Assembly: GCF_010183535.1 (NCBI RefSeq)
Contig: NC_071329.1
Coordinates: 16,320,879-16,384,878 of the forward strand
Source: Caenorhabditis remanei
Lineage: Eukaryota; Nematoda; Chromadorea; Rhabditida; Rhabditidae
DNA length: 64,000 bases
Direction: 5' to 3'
How positions within the stretch are numbered: the stretch's first letter is position 1; each line of letters begins with the position of its first letter. A model generated the notes under the pieces. The model was not told where the DNA came from and ran no database searches. It was given only the letters and a program-made list of their open reading frames with translations. Positions 43,677 to 55,122 of this stretch are shown piece by piece. The position numbers and the translations under genes were made by a program.

Positions 43677-44735
43677 ATGCCGGTTCCGAAGAAAAGGAAT
43701 TTGTGATGAGACACTGTTTCAGTAAGTGGTATACTGACGAATTCGGACCGAAGGAGATTCGTTATAATATTCCTTGGTAAACAAATACAAATTTATTTTT
43801 TTTTAACTCAAATTTCAGGAGTATGCAATTATACTGCAAGAGACATTGCCTAGAGGCCTACCTGTTCTGTTGGAAAGAAGATTCTGGATGGTCGATCGAC
43901 GCCGACTATGAAGTGAAATTCGTGGGAAAAAGAAAGAGTTTCGGAGTGAAAGGAACTGTTCGATTCGATGGATATGAATCATTTGCGAATCACATGCTCC
44001 CATTTGCGAAGGCGAATTCGCATTTGGTTAATGACAAATTGAAAGTCGAATGGCGTATTAAAATTAACAAAATGACTGGATTCGATGACGAGGATTCTTC
44101 TGGAAATAAGGAGAATGATGATATCGTTCTGAAAGTGAAAGAAGAGAAGTTCGAAGTGGATAAGAAGGTATGAAACTCCATTCTGAACTGATCCAAACCC
44201 ATTAATTTTTAGTTTCTTGCCGAAAACTCTACCTATTTCAACAATTTATTCTTCAAAAGTTCCGATGAATCTGGAAAAACTGAAATCGAACTCGAAGACG
44301 TCGATCCACAAGAATTCAAAAAGTTTCTCAAGGTTCTCCGTGAAGAGGAGCCTATCGATGGTACGGGAAACAAGGAAACACAATTTTAATAGAATTAAAG
44401 TCTTTTTATTTTCAGATGAAACGGTCGAAGAAATTCTGAAGTTGGCAGACAAATACGACTCTAAAAATGCTTTGAAAAGATGCGAGGAATTTCTCATCGA
44501 TAAATCCAAGAAGCCGCTGAAAATGAAATTCAATGCAGCGATCCAATACAAGCTGAATAAACTCAAGGTAGCCTTGTACAAAATACAAGCAAATAATCTT
44601 AGTTTGTTGTAGAAAAACTGCATGTCAAACATGGAATCGAAAGAAGATATTCAAGAGATCGCTGAAGAAGACGCTCGTCATTTCAATGCTTCGGTTTGGA
44701 AGGAGCTGCTTCAGAAGGCTCTTTCTTTGGATTAA
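43677..44735 (+). pseudogene. MATH-BTB gene, copy C, frameshift in exon 1
   Basis: Exons 43677-43776, 43819-44167, 44213-44360, 44416-44567 and 44613-44735 align with copy A, but exon 1 is 100 bp and not 101: GGTTCCGAAGAAAAGG replaces GGTTCCCGAAGAGAAGG. Starting at the usual ATG the frame stops after about nine codons (TTGTGA). The second ATG, ten codons downstream in the old frame (MRHCFSKWYTD), could start a protein of 280 aa with the rest of the MATH and BTB domains intact, so it may still be expressed. The other four exons carry no lesion, which suggests a recent loss or a moved start. Confidence 0.8.
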
Positions 44736-46247
44736 TTTTGTTTTTGTTACTTTTTTTGTTAATCAAAATACCCATTTTATCAATGAAAATAAATATAACC
44801 GAGTTTGTTTTGAAATGATATCGTGCCGCTGTTAAAATTTCAGTGTTTTTTTCTATTTTTTCTTAATTTCTTTATTGAGAGAACAGGCTTGGTTTTGCAA
44901 AACGGCCATTAAAGTTGCGGTCCGAATTTGACTTTTTCAGCTTTTTCATAATTTTTAATACCGCTGGTCATGCGTCTTCAAATGCTCTCGTTCAGTGATC
45001 ACTCAGTTTTAATGCGGTTGGTTGTAGAAATACTCTAAATACTTCTCCGCCTGAGTTTTCAGATTTCCCGCAAATCATGAACAACATCGGGAAGGGACGT
45101 CAGAAAAACGGATCGTCACTTCACTGGGAGTTTCAAGAACAGTCCGGGACAGCCTCCCTCCCCTCTCGTTTCATTGTTAATATTTCCGTTTTTTTCAAAT
45201 ATCAAATTGTCTCTTCCCGTCTATACTCTCCAACGATTCAACTCAAAAAATGTTGAGATTTTTCGTTAAAAAATTTGTCTCAAACGCAAAAATTGATTTT
45301 AAAAAACTGGAGAGAGTCTACTGCTGACGAGACCGCGCTCTCAATCCAGAATTTTAAATATTTTCTTGTCCAGTAGAAAGCGGTCGAAACAAGGAATTGC
45401 AAAAATGGAAAGTTGCCGAAAACGTGGAAAAAAAAAGAAAAAATAATACATTTCACCTGGCAAAAATGTTATCACCTGGTGAAATTTGCAAAATTTTTGA
45501 GAAAAAAAAACATTTTTCACGTTCACGTGAACTCAAGGGCGGTTTTGTTTTCGCATCTTTTCCACATCATCCACGTGGCATGAGTTGGCAAAATGCCTTT
45601 CGAAATTTCAATTGAAAATCACTATTTTCTTTTAGTTTTAAAAAATTGTTTTCAACTTTTTCGACTTATTGCGTTAAATATTTTCGTTTTAGACAGGTAT
45701 TACTTATTGAATACCCAAAAATGATAGATTTAGTGTATTTGTTGGGAGTTTCTGATTTCCATACATTTTCAACTATTTTCAGCCCACTTTCCTTATCACT
45801 CGATTCCATTCTTTCAGATATACTCTCATTCGATTGGGATACTGCAATCATCAGGTAGGTAAATGAGAAAAAATCCGTGAAAAACGGTGAAAAGAATTTA
45901 AAATATCGTTTATTCCCTTTGAGTTTTTAATCCAAAAAATGTTGTTTTCTTCCAGCTCATCCGTCTCTCCACCGACTCACCGTCCAACCGCCCCCAGATA
46001 AAAATCAGGTAAGGAAATGAAATTAAAAAAGGTGGAAAACGGTGAAAAAAGTCTTTGTGTAATATCTGAAACATCCTAAAACTTTCATTCCATCGTTCTC
46101 TCTTCCCTTTTTTCACCCATTTAGGCACTTTCTCCTTTCTCGATCATTTCTTAAGTTTTTCACCATGCCTAGGAGTCTGTCTCTGAAGTCTCTAATTTTG
46201 TAAATCAGTTAATTATCTGTATGCCTGATTACGTCATCAATTTTAGC
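44736..46247. repeat. Partial, diverged repeat block
   Basis: Up to about 45.25 kb it matches 13793-14300, then the repeat edge ACTGGAGAGAGTCTACTGCT at 45305 and a CACGTTCACGTGAAC site near 45520. From 45640 to 46140 it only loosely resembles 8830-9000 (ATGAGAAAAAATCCGTGAAA). No heat-shock array is left and no gene is seen. Confidence 0.4.
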
Positions 46248-46440
46248 CGTCTCCGCTGGAAACTGAGGTAGAAAAAGAACAAATCAGGATGGAAGTATCG
46301 AAAAAAAGGCGAGATTTACATTGTTGTATTCCACTAAAAGTACCAGTTTAAGATGAGAGGAAACGAATCGAGTGAGCAGAGAGAAAGAGCAGGAGTATCG
46401 AATGATTGGCGGAGAACACCTCGTACAGTAAGTAGATTCA
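46248..46440 (+). pseudogene. MGS-family fragment (exons 2-3)
   Basis: The sequence matches exons 2 and 3 of the minus-strand MGS genes but is diverged: AATTTTAG acceptor, a basic exon, the TTGTATTCCACTAAAAGTAC intron, and an exon ending ACA before GTAAGTAG. No exon 1 is found nearby. The downstream sequence TCATTCACTCTCAGAAAGTC is also shared. Confidence 0.6.
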
Positions 46441-46893
46441 TTCACTCTCAGAAAGTCATGAGAAGAATGCGGCGACAACTTTTGTGAATGTTTGCGCTTT
46501 TAATTCGATCTTGATTGAAAATTCTCTATTTAAAAAATAATCATTAGGTAAAGCGCGATAGGAGAGCGGTAAGCTATCTGTCGACAGCTGCCAGGCAAAG
46601 GAAGCACGTCTGTGGGCGGCCTACCAGTAAGCTACCAGCGCACTATTCTTCAATTTTTGGCTCGCGGTTCCCTTCCATTCTGGGTCTTATTTTAGAATAT
46701 TCCCTAAAAACATTACATAATTCCAGCAGATCTTCTGCTATTGTCCGCTCCTTGGGCGTGTCCGTACAAAAAAGTGGTCAACTACAAAACTGAAGTTCTA
46801 CTTTTGTTCTGTACGGTTTATACATAATTTACTTTGTGGTACAATCAGTAATACTGTAACACCCTCTCAAAGTTGATCATTTTCTACTGAATA
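46441..46893. other. Unique DNA then dispersed repeat
   Basis: 46540-46700 is unlike anything else in the window, comparatively GC-rich, with AAGCTATCTGTCGACAGCTG and TAAGCTACCAG. After about 46760 the AAAAAGTGGTCAACTACAAA repeat resumes. No gene is seen. Confidence 0.4.
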
Positions 46894-47704
46894 TTGCCAA
46901 ACTGTATATCTTACTGCACGATACTGTATGATGATATATTCCTTAAAAACAACAAAATTCATCTCGGGCAGAATACTTTCCGCAACGGGGAAGAAGTTTT
47001 TCCACAAATTAAAATTTATAGACAACCGCTGATCTCACTGCGTCTCATGGGAATTTCGATTATGAAGTCAACAGAATGCCGGAAGTCTCTGTCTATGAAT
47101 CGCATTCCATTGGATGACGATATTCAAGAAGAGCAACGTGTTGAAATGACAGAAAATTCCAGTTCTATCAGTTTAGGAAGAATGATTACTCCAGACTCGG
47201 ATAATGCAACAAAAACAAAAAGTTCTTTTCCGGAAAAATGGATTTAAAAACTGATCAGAAATCGAAAGAAGAAGCTATCCGACTGCTAGAACAATGTGAA
47301 TCCCAGTTTAAAGAACGGCTAACGCCGGCAATCGTTCCACTATATACGAGTGATGGCGATCCAATCGAATTCACTTTCCGAAACTTCCGAGAATTGAACG
47401 GAGTTCCTTTCCCAATAGAGTATCGATCAAATGAATGGTACCAAGTGAGTCTCTTTCAAAACAAAATTGGGTTTCAATAAAATTAATATTTCAGATGCAA
47501 AATTTCGACGTACTTGGAATTGGTTTGCCCACCATTCCAAGTCACACGTGGCTTCTCCTGGAAGATACGAACTGCCCGGAAACAAAATACATGACCAAAG
47601 TCAACGTGGCGGATTGGAGACGGTATCTCACTGTTGAAGGCGAAAATAAGTTGAAAGTGAGGATTGAATCGGATTATTTTGCGTCGTTTTCTATTTTTGA
47701 ATAA
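46894..47704 (+). pseudogene. Family X gene, copy 4, most diverged, frameshifted
   Basis: This copy keeps more 5' sequence than the others: an open frame from about 46894 (a likely ATG at 47047, MGISIMKSTECRKSLS) through MTENSSSISLGRMITPDSD. It then shifts: FPEKWI ends in TAA, where relatives continue INKTDQ; one base is missing near 47243. The second part restarts at 47238 (MDLKTDQKSKEEAIRLLEQC), splices at 47444 (GTGAGT) to 47495 and ends at 47704. Conserved words are SHTWLLLEDTNCPETKYMTK and VNVADWRRYLTVE. A product of about 138 aa from 47238 is possible. Function unknown. Confidence 0.55.
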
Positions 47705-47920
47705 ATCATTTTTGCTATTTCATTGTTTCCCTTTTCAAAATGGTCGATAGGATTGGAAAACTAACACTTGTTATAGTTTTTTCCGGAAACTGATAAAGAT
47801 TTGAAAAAAGAGAACAACTAAACAAGCCAATCTTATCATTTTCAGACGATTTATAATAACAAATCTCATTTTCTTAAATCAACAAACCTGAAAACAACTC
47901 TAGCAATTAACAAAACAATC

Positions 47921-48101
47921 AGATTATTTTCAACATTTGATCAAACAATTTCGCTTTCTTTCGCCTTCTCCAATGTATTCATCTGATGAATACTCTTCTC
48001 CAGCAGATCCATCAGCTGATATTCGTCGACGAGACACAAAAGTTTCGAGTTGTCAAATTTCGAATGATTCATGAGATGATAGTTCACTTTATGAGTTACA
48101 G
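47921..48101 (-). pseudogene. MATH-BTB exon 4 fragment
   Basis: Reverse-strand match to exon 4 of the gene at 4500-5995 (VTHKVNYHLMNHSKFDNSKL; DLLEKSIHQMNTLEKAKE), with an internal deletion of about 40 bp near 47960 that disrupts the end. No upstream exons are nearby. Confidence 0.75.
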
Positions 48102-48598
48102 ACGGGAAAAACAGTCCTAGAAAAACAGTATTCGCATTAGTTGGTAGATGTTTTTGAATAGAGGGTGTGAACTGAGATCATAATTATGAGGAAGTAGGCC
48201 CGCGTGTTCCTTTTGTTATTCTCAGCCATAAACACTCACACCTATCACTTATCTTCCTGGGAAATCTAATAGATGACATATCGATCGAGCAAAAACAAAT
48301 CTCATACAGACAGGTGTGAACGAGGCCCGTGTTCTCTTTGTTCTTTACTTATCGTTCTGGGAAATCTAATAGGTGATGGCGAATAAGACACGCCCCCTAG
48401 TCCTTATGAGGTCAGACTGGTGGAATACAGTCAGTTGTCCCTTTCACTCCAGCAGCGAGTAGTCCTCTCTTTTTGGGCTCTTTCCTTTTCTCATTTCATT
48501 TGATCTACCTGTTTTCCCTATATCCCTTTTTACTTTTTACTATCAAGTTACCTCTTCATGCGAGCTTTTCAAATTCACAAACTTATATTTTAGTTTCC
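48102..48598. other. Unique intergenic DNA with a ~100 bp direct repeat
   Basis: TTATCTTCCTGGGAAATCTA near 48248 recurs as TTATCGTTCTGGGAAATCTA near 48348, each followed by ATAG(A/G)TGA, within GGTGTGAAC(T/G)... contexts. It could be a fragment of a retroelement, but no second LTR is present. Confidence 0.35.
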
Positions 48599-48713
48599 AG
48601 TCGAGAAGCACAGCAACGCCCCCCAAACAGTGTCCCGGAACCAACAACGATCCACAACAGTATACGGCTGCAGAACAACAATGGTTCAACAAAAGGAATA
48701 GACAAGGAATAAC
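48599..48713 (+). other. Possible exon, low-complexity polar protein
   Basis: After TTTCCAG the frame reads SRSTATPPKQCPGTNNDPQQ then YTAAEQQWFNKRNRQGIT before GTGAGT. The Gln/Asn-rich composition recalls a gag fragment, but no further exons were found; the satellite array follows directly. Confidence 0.2.
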
Positions 48714-48780
48714 GTGAGTAACAATGGGTCTTTCTCCCGATCTAGAATACAACAGAAATTCAACAAAAAAAAATTTAAAA

Positions 48781-51700
48781 AACAGAAATCTTTCTTTTCT
48801 TTATGACTTCCAACACCATTTTTTCTTGTGTCGGATCCTGTAAGACTCGGTCAGTTACGCTGCGAGTAGTCTTACCTATGGGCTGTGTTTACTCACGGTA
48901 GACGCGGGATTGAATCCACCCGGGATAGAATATTTTAGAAATTTCATAAAAAGTATCAAAAAACAGAAATCTTTCTTTTCTTTATGACTTCCAACACCAC
49001 TCTTTCTTGTGTCGGATCCTGTAAGACTCGGTCAGTTACGCTGCGAGTAGTCTTACCTATGGGCTGTGTTTACTCACGGTAGACGCGGGATTGAATCCAC
49101 CCGGGATAGAATATTTTAGAAATTACATAAAAAGTATCAAAAAACAGTATAATTTCGTTTCTTTATGACTTCCAACACCATTCTTTCTTGTGTCGGATCC
49201 TGTAAGACTCGGTCAGTTACGCTGCGAGTAGTCTTACCTATGGGCTGTGTTTACTCACGGTAGACGCGAGATTGAATCCTCCCGGGATAGAATATTTTAG
49301 AAATTTCATAAAAAGTATCAAAAAACAGTATAATTTCGTTTCTTTATGACTTCCAACACCATTCTTTCTTGTGTCGGATCCTGTAAGACTCGGTCAGTTA
49401 CGCTGCGAGTAGTCTTACCTATGGGCTGTGTTTACTCACGGTAGACGCGGGATTGAATCCACCCGGGATATTTTAGAAATTACATAAAAAGTATCAAAAA
49501 ACAGTATAATTTCGTTTCTTTATGACTTCCAACACCATTCTTTCTTGTGTCGGATCCTGTAAGACTCGGTCAGTTACGCTGCGAGTAGTCTTACCTATGG
49601 GCTGTGTTTACTCACGGTAGACGCGAGATTGAATCCTCCCGGGATAGAATATTTTAGAAATTTCATAAAAAGTATCAAAAAACAGTATAATTTCGTTTCT
49701 TTATGACTTCCAACACCATTCTTTCTTGTGTCGGATCCTGTAAGACTCGGTCAGTTACGCTGCGAGTAGTCTTACCTATGGGCTGTGTTTACTCACGGTA
49801 GACGCGGGATTGAATCCACCCGGGATAGAATATTTTAGAAATTTCATAAAAAGTATCAAAAAACAGAAATCTTTCTTTACTTTATGACTTCCAACACCAC
49901 TCTTTCTTGTGTCGGATCCTGTAAGACTCGGTCAGTTACGCTGCGAGTAGTCTTACCTATGGGCTGTGTTTACTCACGGTAGACGCGGGATTGAATCCAC
50001 CCGGGATAGAATATTTTAGAAATTACATAAAAAGTATCAAAAAACAGTATAATTTCGTTTCTTTATGACTTCCAACACCATTCTTTCTTGTGTCGGATCC
50101 TGTAAGACTCGGTCAGTTACGCTGCGAGTAGTCTTACCTATGGGCTGTGTTTACTCACGGTAGACGCGAGATTGAATCCTCCCGGGATAGAATATTTTAG
50201 AAATTTCATAAAAAGTATCAAAAAACAGAAATCTTTCTTTTCTTTATGACTTCCAACACCACTCTTTCTTGTGTCGGATCCTGTAAGACTCGGTCAGTTA
50301 CGCTGCGAGTAGTCTTACCTATGGGCTGTGTTTACTCACGGTAGACGCGGGATTGAATCCACCCGGGATAGAATATTTTAGAAATTACATAAAAAGTATC
50401 AAAAAACAGTATAATTTCGTTTCTTTATGACTTCCAACACCATTCTTTCTTGTGTCGGATCCTGTAAGACTCGGTCAGTTACGCTGCGAGTAGTCTTACC
50501 TATGGGCTGTGTTTACTCACGGTAGACGCGAGATTGAATCCTCCCGGGATAGAATATTTTAGAAATTTCATAAAAAGTATCAAAAAACAGAAATCTTTCT
50601 TTTCTTTATGACTTCCAACACCACTCTTTCTTGTGTCGGATCCTGTAAGACTCGGTCAGTTACGCTGCGAGTAGTCTTACCTATGGGCTGTGTTTACTCA
50701 CGGTAGACGCGGGATTGAATCCACCCGGGATAGAATATTTTAGAAATTACATAAAAAGTATCAAAAAACAATATAATTTCGTTTCTTTATGACTTCCAAC
50801 ACCATTCTTTCTTGTGTCGGATCCTGTAAGACTCGGTCAGTTACGCTGCGAGTAGTCTTACCTATGGGCTGTGTTTACTCACGGTAGACGCGAGATTGAA
50901 TCCTCCCGGGATAGAATATTTTAGAAATTTCATAAAAAGTATCAAAAAACAGAAATCTTTCTTTTCTTTATGACTTCCAACACCACTCTTTCTTGTGTCG
51001 GATCCTGTAAGACTCGGTCAGTTACGCTGCGAGTAGTCTTACCTATGGGCTGTGTTTACTCACGGTAGACGCGGGATTGAATCCACCCGGGATAGAATAT
51101 GTTAGAAATTTCATAAAAAGTATCAAAAAACAGAAATCTTTCTTTACTTTATGACTTCCAACACCACTCTTTCTTGTGTCGGATCCTGTAAGACTCGGTC
51201 AGTTACGCTGCGAGTAGTCTTACCTATGGGCTGTGTTTACTCACGGTAGACGCGGGATTGAATCCACCCGGGATAGAATATGTTAGAAATTTCATAAAAA
51301 GTATCAAAAAACAGAAATCTTTCTTTACTTTATGACTTCCAACACCACTCTTTCTTGTGTCGGATCCTGTAAGACTCGGTCAGTTACGCTGCGAGTAGTC
51401 TTACCTATGGGCTGTGTTTACTCACGGTAGACGCGGGATTGAATCCACCCGGGATAGAATATGTTAGAAATTTCATAAAAAGTATCAAAAAACAGAAATC
51501 TTTCTTTTCTTTATGACTTCCAACACCACTCTTTCTTGTGTCGGATCCTGTAAGACTCGGTCAGTTACGCTGCGAGTAGTCTTACCTATGGGCTGTGTTT
51601 ACTCACGGTAGACGCGGGATTGAATCCTCCCGGGATAGAATATTTTAGAAATTTCATAAAAAGTATCAAAAAACAGAAATCTTTCTTTTCTTTATGACTT

Positions 51701-53312
51701 CCAACACCACTCTTTCTTGTGTCGGATCCTGTAAGACTCGGTCAGTTACGCTGCGAGTAGTCTTACCTATGGGCTGTGTTTACTCACGGTAGACGCGGGA
51801 TTGAATCCACCCGGGATAGAATATTTTAGAAATTACATAAAAAGTATCAAAAAACAGTATAATTTCGTTTCTTTATGACTTCCAACACCATTCTTTCTTG
51901 TGTCGGATCCTGTAAGACTCGGTCAGTTACGCTGCGAGTAGTCTTACCTATGGGCTGTGTTTACTCACGGTAGACGCGAGATTGAATCCTCCCGGGATAG
52001 AATATTTTAGAAATTTCATAAAAAGTATCAAAAAACAGAAATCTTTCTTTTCTTTATGACTTCCAACACCACTCTTTCTTGTGTCGGATCCTGTAAGACT
52101 CGGTCAGTTACGCTGCGAGTAGTCTTACCTATGGGCTGTGTTTACTCACGGTAGACGCGGGATTGAATCCACCCGGGATAGAATATTTTAGAAATTACAT
52201 AAAAAGTATCAAAAAACAGTATAATTTCGTTTCTTTATGACTTCCAACACCATTCTTTCTTGTGTCGGATCCTGTAAGACTCGGTCAGTTACGCTGCGAG
52301 TAGTCTTACCTATGGGCTGTGTTTACTCACGGTAGACGCGAGATTGAATCCTCCCGGGATAGAATATTTTAGAAATTTCATAAAAAGTATCAAAAAACAG
52401 AAATCTTTCTTTTCTTTATGACTTCCAACACCACTCTTTCTTGTGTCGGATCCTGTAAGACTCGGTCAGTTACGCTGCGAGTAGTCTTACCTATGGGCTG
52501 TGTTTACTCACGGTAGACGCGGGATTGAATCCACCCGGGATAGAATATGTTAGAAATTTCATAAAAAGTATCAAAAAACAGAAATCTTTCTTTACTTTAT
52601 GACTTCCAACACCACTCTTTCTTGTGTCGGATCCTGTAAGACTCGGTCAGTTACGCTGCGAGTAGTCTTACCTATGGGCTGTGTTTACTCACGGTAGACG
52701 CGGGATTGAATCCACCCGGGATAGAATATTTTAGAAATTACATAAAAAGTATCAAAAAACAGTATAATTTCGTTTCTTTATGACTTCCCCCACCACTCTT
52801 TCTTGTGTCGGATCCTGTAAGACTCGGTCAGTTACGCTGCGAGTAGTCTTACCTATGGGCTGTGTTTACTCACGGTAGACGCGGGATTGAATCCACCCGG
52901 GATAGAATATTTTAGAAATTTCATAAAAAGTATCAAAAAACAGAAATCTTTCGTTTCTTTATGACTTCCAACACCACTCTTTCTTGTGTCGGATCCTGTA
53001 AGACTCGGTCAGTTACGCTGCGAGTAGTCTTACCTATGGGCTGTGTTTACTCACGGTAGACGCGAGATTGAATCCTCCCGGGATAGAATATTTTAGAAAT
53101 TTCATAAAAAGTATCAAAAAACAGTATAATTTCGTTTCTTTATGACTTCCAACACCATTCTTTCTTGTGTCGGATCCTGTAAGACTCGGTCAGTTACGCT
53201 GCGAGTAGTCTTACCTATGGGCTGTGTTTACTCACGGTAGACGTGGGATTGAATCCTCCCGGGCTAAAATATATCATAAATTTCATAAAAAGTATCAAAA
53301 AACGGAATTATT
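48781..53312. repeat. Satellite array, about 25 units of ~181 bp, two subtypes
   Basis: The word TCGGATCCTGTAAGACTCGG occurs 25 times from 48831 to 53166, average spacing about 181 bp. Subtype A has ACAGAAATCTTTC and GCGGGATTGAATCCACCC; subtype B has ACAGTATAATTTCG and GCGAGATTGAATCCTCCC. They alternate over units 8-13 and 17-21, a ~362-bp higher-order pattern, while units 13-17 are all A. Each unit can form a hairpin (GTAAGACT with AGTCTTAC). GGATTGAATCC is two bases from a tRNA B box and is followed by TATTTTAG. The last unit has the GTGGGATTGAATCC and CCCGGGCTAAAA form of the single copy at 14.6 kb. Confidence 0.92.
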
Positions 53313-54075
53313 TCTTTTTCAAAACTTTCCATCTCGAAACTCCTTCTTCACGGGCTATCATCAAAGTGCGGATTCGACTCTCCCAAGGGTAATTCTGGAT
53401 AGACTCAATTAATTTTTTTGAAGAACATTATCGATTTTTATCAAATTCAAACCACTCTTCTCCTTCTCGCGCCAGAAGTAAGTTCCACCTTAGTTATCAG
53501 CGATGAGCGAAAGTTGAGGAAAATGGGCAGTACCGGGTAAAGGATGCAGATGAGGGGTGTTGAATAGGAATAGTTTCTGAATGAGTTGAATAAGATGAGA
53601 TGACTACCCTTTCCTCCCCTTGTATACAGTCTGCCAGATGGGATTGTTCGAATAAGCGCGTTGTAAAACGCGGAGCTCTGGGAAACTTGGTATCGATCGA
53701 GCAGTGACTCATTTGGTTAGGTGAGGGAATCAAGGTTGCACGGTATTCCGACTTCTAATTTCCTTTTCGGAAAATCGGATATCTGAAATTTTTTCCGAAT
53801 TTTTTTTCGGAAAAACCGGAAAATTTCGGAAAATGACAAAAACGACTTATTCGGGCCTGAAATCAAGGGATATAATTAAAATATCAATGATATTATTGAG
53901 GGTAAGCAATAAAAACAACATAATAATTGTCAGGCCCGCTATTCTGATGGTTAAACCCATCAACCGAATGTTTTGTTTTTTTTTCAGTACCTCAAAAAAT
54001 CAAATTTTCCGACTTTATTCGGAAAATTTCGGAAAATCGGAAAAATCGGAAATTCCGATTTCCGGTTTTGAACAA

Positions 54076-54222
54076 GCCTGCTCTACATGGCTGAAAAGTA
54101 CGATACTCATGATGTTACGTAGAAATATGAAGAATTCCTTCGATGAATCGGAGAAGAAGTTGAAGAAGGATTTGCAATTAAAAATCAAATGTAAACTGGA
54201 TAAACTGAAAGCATCCATTTGA
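54076..54222 (+). pseudogene. MATH-BTB C-terminal fragment with frameshift, second copy
   Basis: Same remnant as at 15512-15658 (MAEKYDTHDVT; DESEKKLKKDLQLKIKCKLD), with the same CGATGA break, though here an extra stop (ACG TAG) has also arisen upstream. Duplicated with the flanking satellite and family X. Confidence 0.7.
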
Positions 54223-54321
54223 TAATTTTCTGAAAACTTTTAATAAAGATTTCAGAGATATTACAATGAAATAGAAAACACGATTTACTAGAAAAATATT
54301 TACATAAGAAAAAAGAAAAAT

Positions 54322-54842
54322 TCAACACGAGATGTTATTACTTAATTTCCCATCGTTGTCCTCGTCGTCTACAGTAAGAAATCTTCTCCAATTTTGTACG
54401 TTGACTTTAGTCAAATATCTTATATCTGGACAATTCACGTCTTGGAGTAGAAGCCACGTGTGAGTTCGAACCTTGGGCGATCCAATTGACACAACGTGGT
54501 AACAACGCATCTGAAATATCAATTTTATTGAAACCCCTTTTTTCTTTGAAAGAGACTCACTTTTGGCCACCCCTCTGATTCGAACTCCACGGGGTAAGGT
54601 TCTCCTGCCAGATCACGAAAGTTTCGATAAGAGAAGACAGCTGATTCTCCTGAAGTTGTGTGCAAATGCACCATGTCCGGAGTCAGTCGCTCCTTTCTAT
54701 GAGATTCGCATAGTTCCATCTGCCGGCCAGCTTCTTCTTTCGAATTCCGATCGGTTTTATGAATCCATTTTTCCGGAAATGAGCATTGATTTCTGATTCC
54801 TTGGTCCGAGTCTGGAGTACTCGAGTCAGATAGATCATCCGT
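54322..54842 (-). CDS. Unrecognised family X gene, copy 3, 5' end unresolved
   Basis: Exons 54561-54842 and 54322-54510 join in frame. Exon 1 encodes SDSSTPDSDQGIRNQCSFPE, MELCESHRKERLTPDMVHLH, NFRDLAGEPYPVEFESEGW; exon 2 MRCYHVVSIGSPKVRTHTWL and LTKVNVQNWRRFLTV with a new C-terminus (LSNNISC) after a one-base change in the last codons. Seven extra bases near 54832 change the phase at the upstream acceptor relative to copy 1, so at least one copy must use another start. The frame in this copy stays open through the neighbouring MITE. Confidence 0.5.
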
Positions 54843-54862
54843 CTGTAAAATTTCATCTGAAC

Positions 54863-55122
54863 CATAGTTGTCAAGGCCCGGTAGAATATTTTCAAGGCCC
54901 GGCTTCAAAAAATGATCCTTTTTTTTCCAATTTTTTTCCAATTTTTTTCAATTTTTCAAAACTGTGAACATTTTCGATAATTTTTCAGAATTTCTTTCAG
55001 TTCTGATTGATAGTCGAAAATTTGACTTTTTCGAGAAAAAATTCAAAAAATTTGAAAAAATTTGAAAACTTGACTTTCGCGCCAATTTGCCCGGGCCTTC
55101 GGGCCGGGCCTTGACAACTATG
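54863..55122. mobile_element. GC-rich hAT-like MITE (CATAGTTGTCAAGG ends)
   Basis: CATAGTTGTCAAGGCCCGG to CGGGCCTTGACAACTATG; flanks ATCTGAAC and AACTGATC are degenerate copies of one 8-bp target. Same position as 16291 and 29320. Confidence 0.72.

Noticed and set aside
48473..48712. Gene with a hydrophobic start (MGSFLFSFHLIYLF)
   Set aside because: The hydrophobic stretch is T-rich noncoding DNA ending at an acceptor; the downstream exon-like piece is listed separately in another frame.
48831..48930. Functional tRNA gene in each satellite unit
   Set aside because: The acceptor and T stems cannot be formed in a standard cloverleaf; only B-box-like and weak A-box-like words are present.
48781..53312. 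CRISPR-like array
   Set aside because: The unit is 181 bp, repeated throughout without unique spacers, in a nematode genome; it is a satellite.
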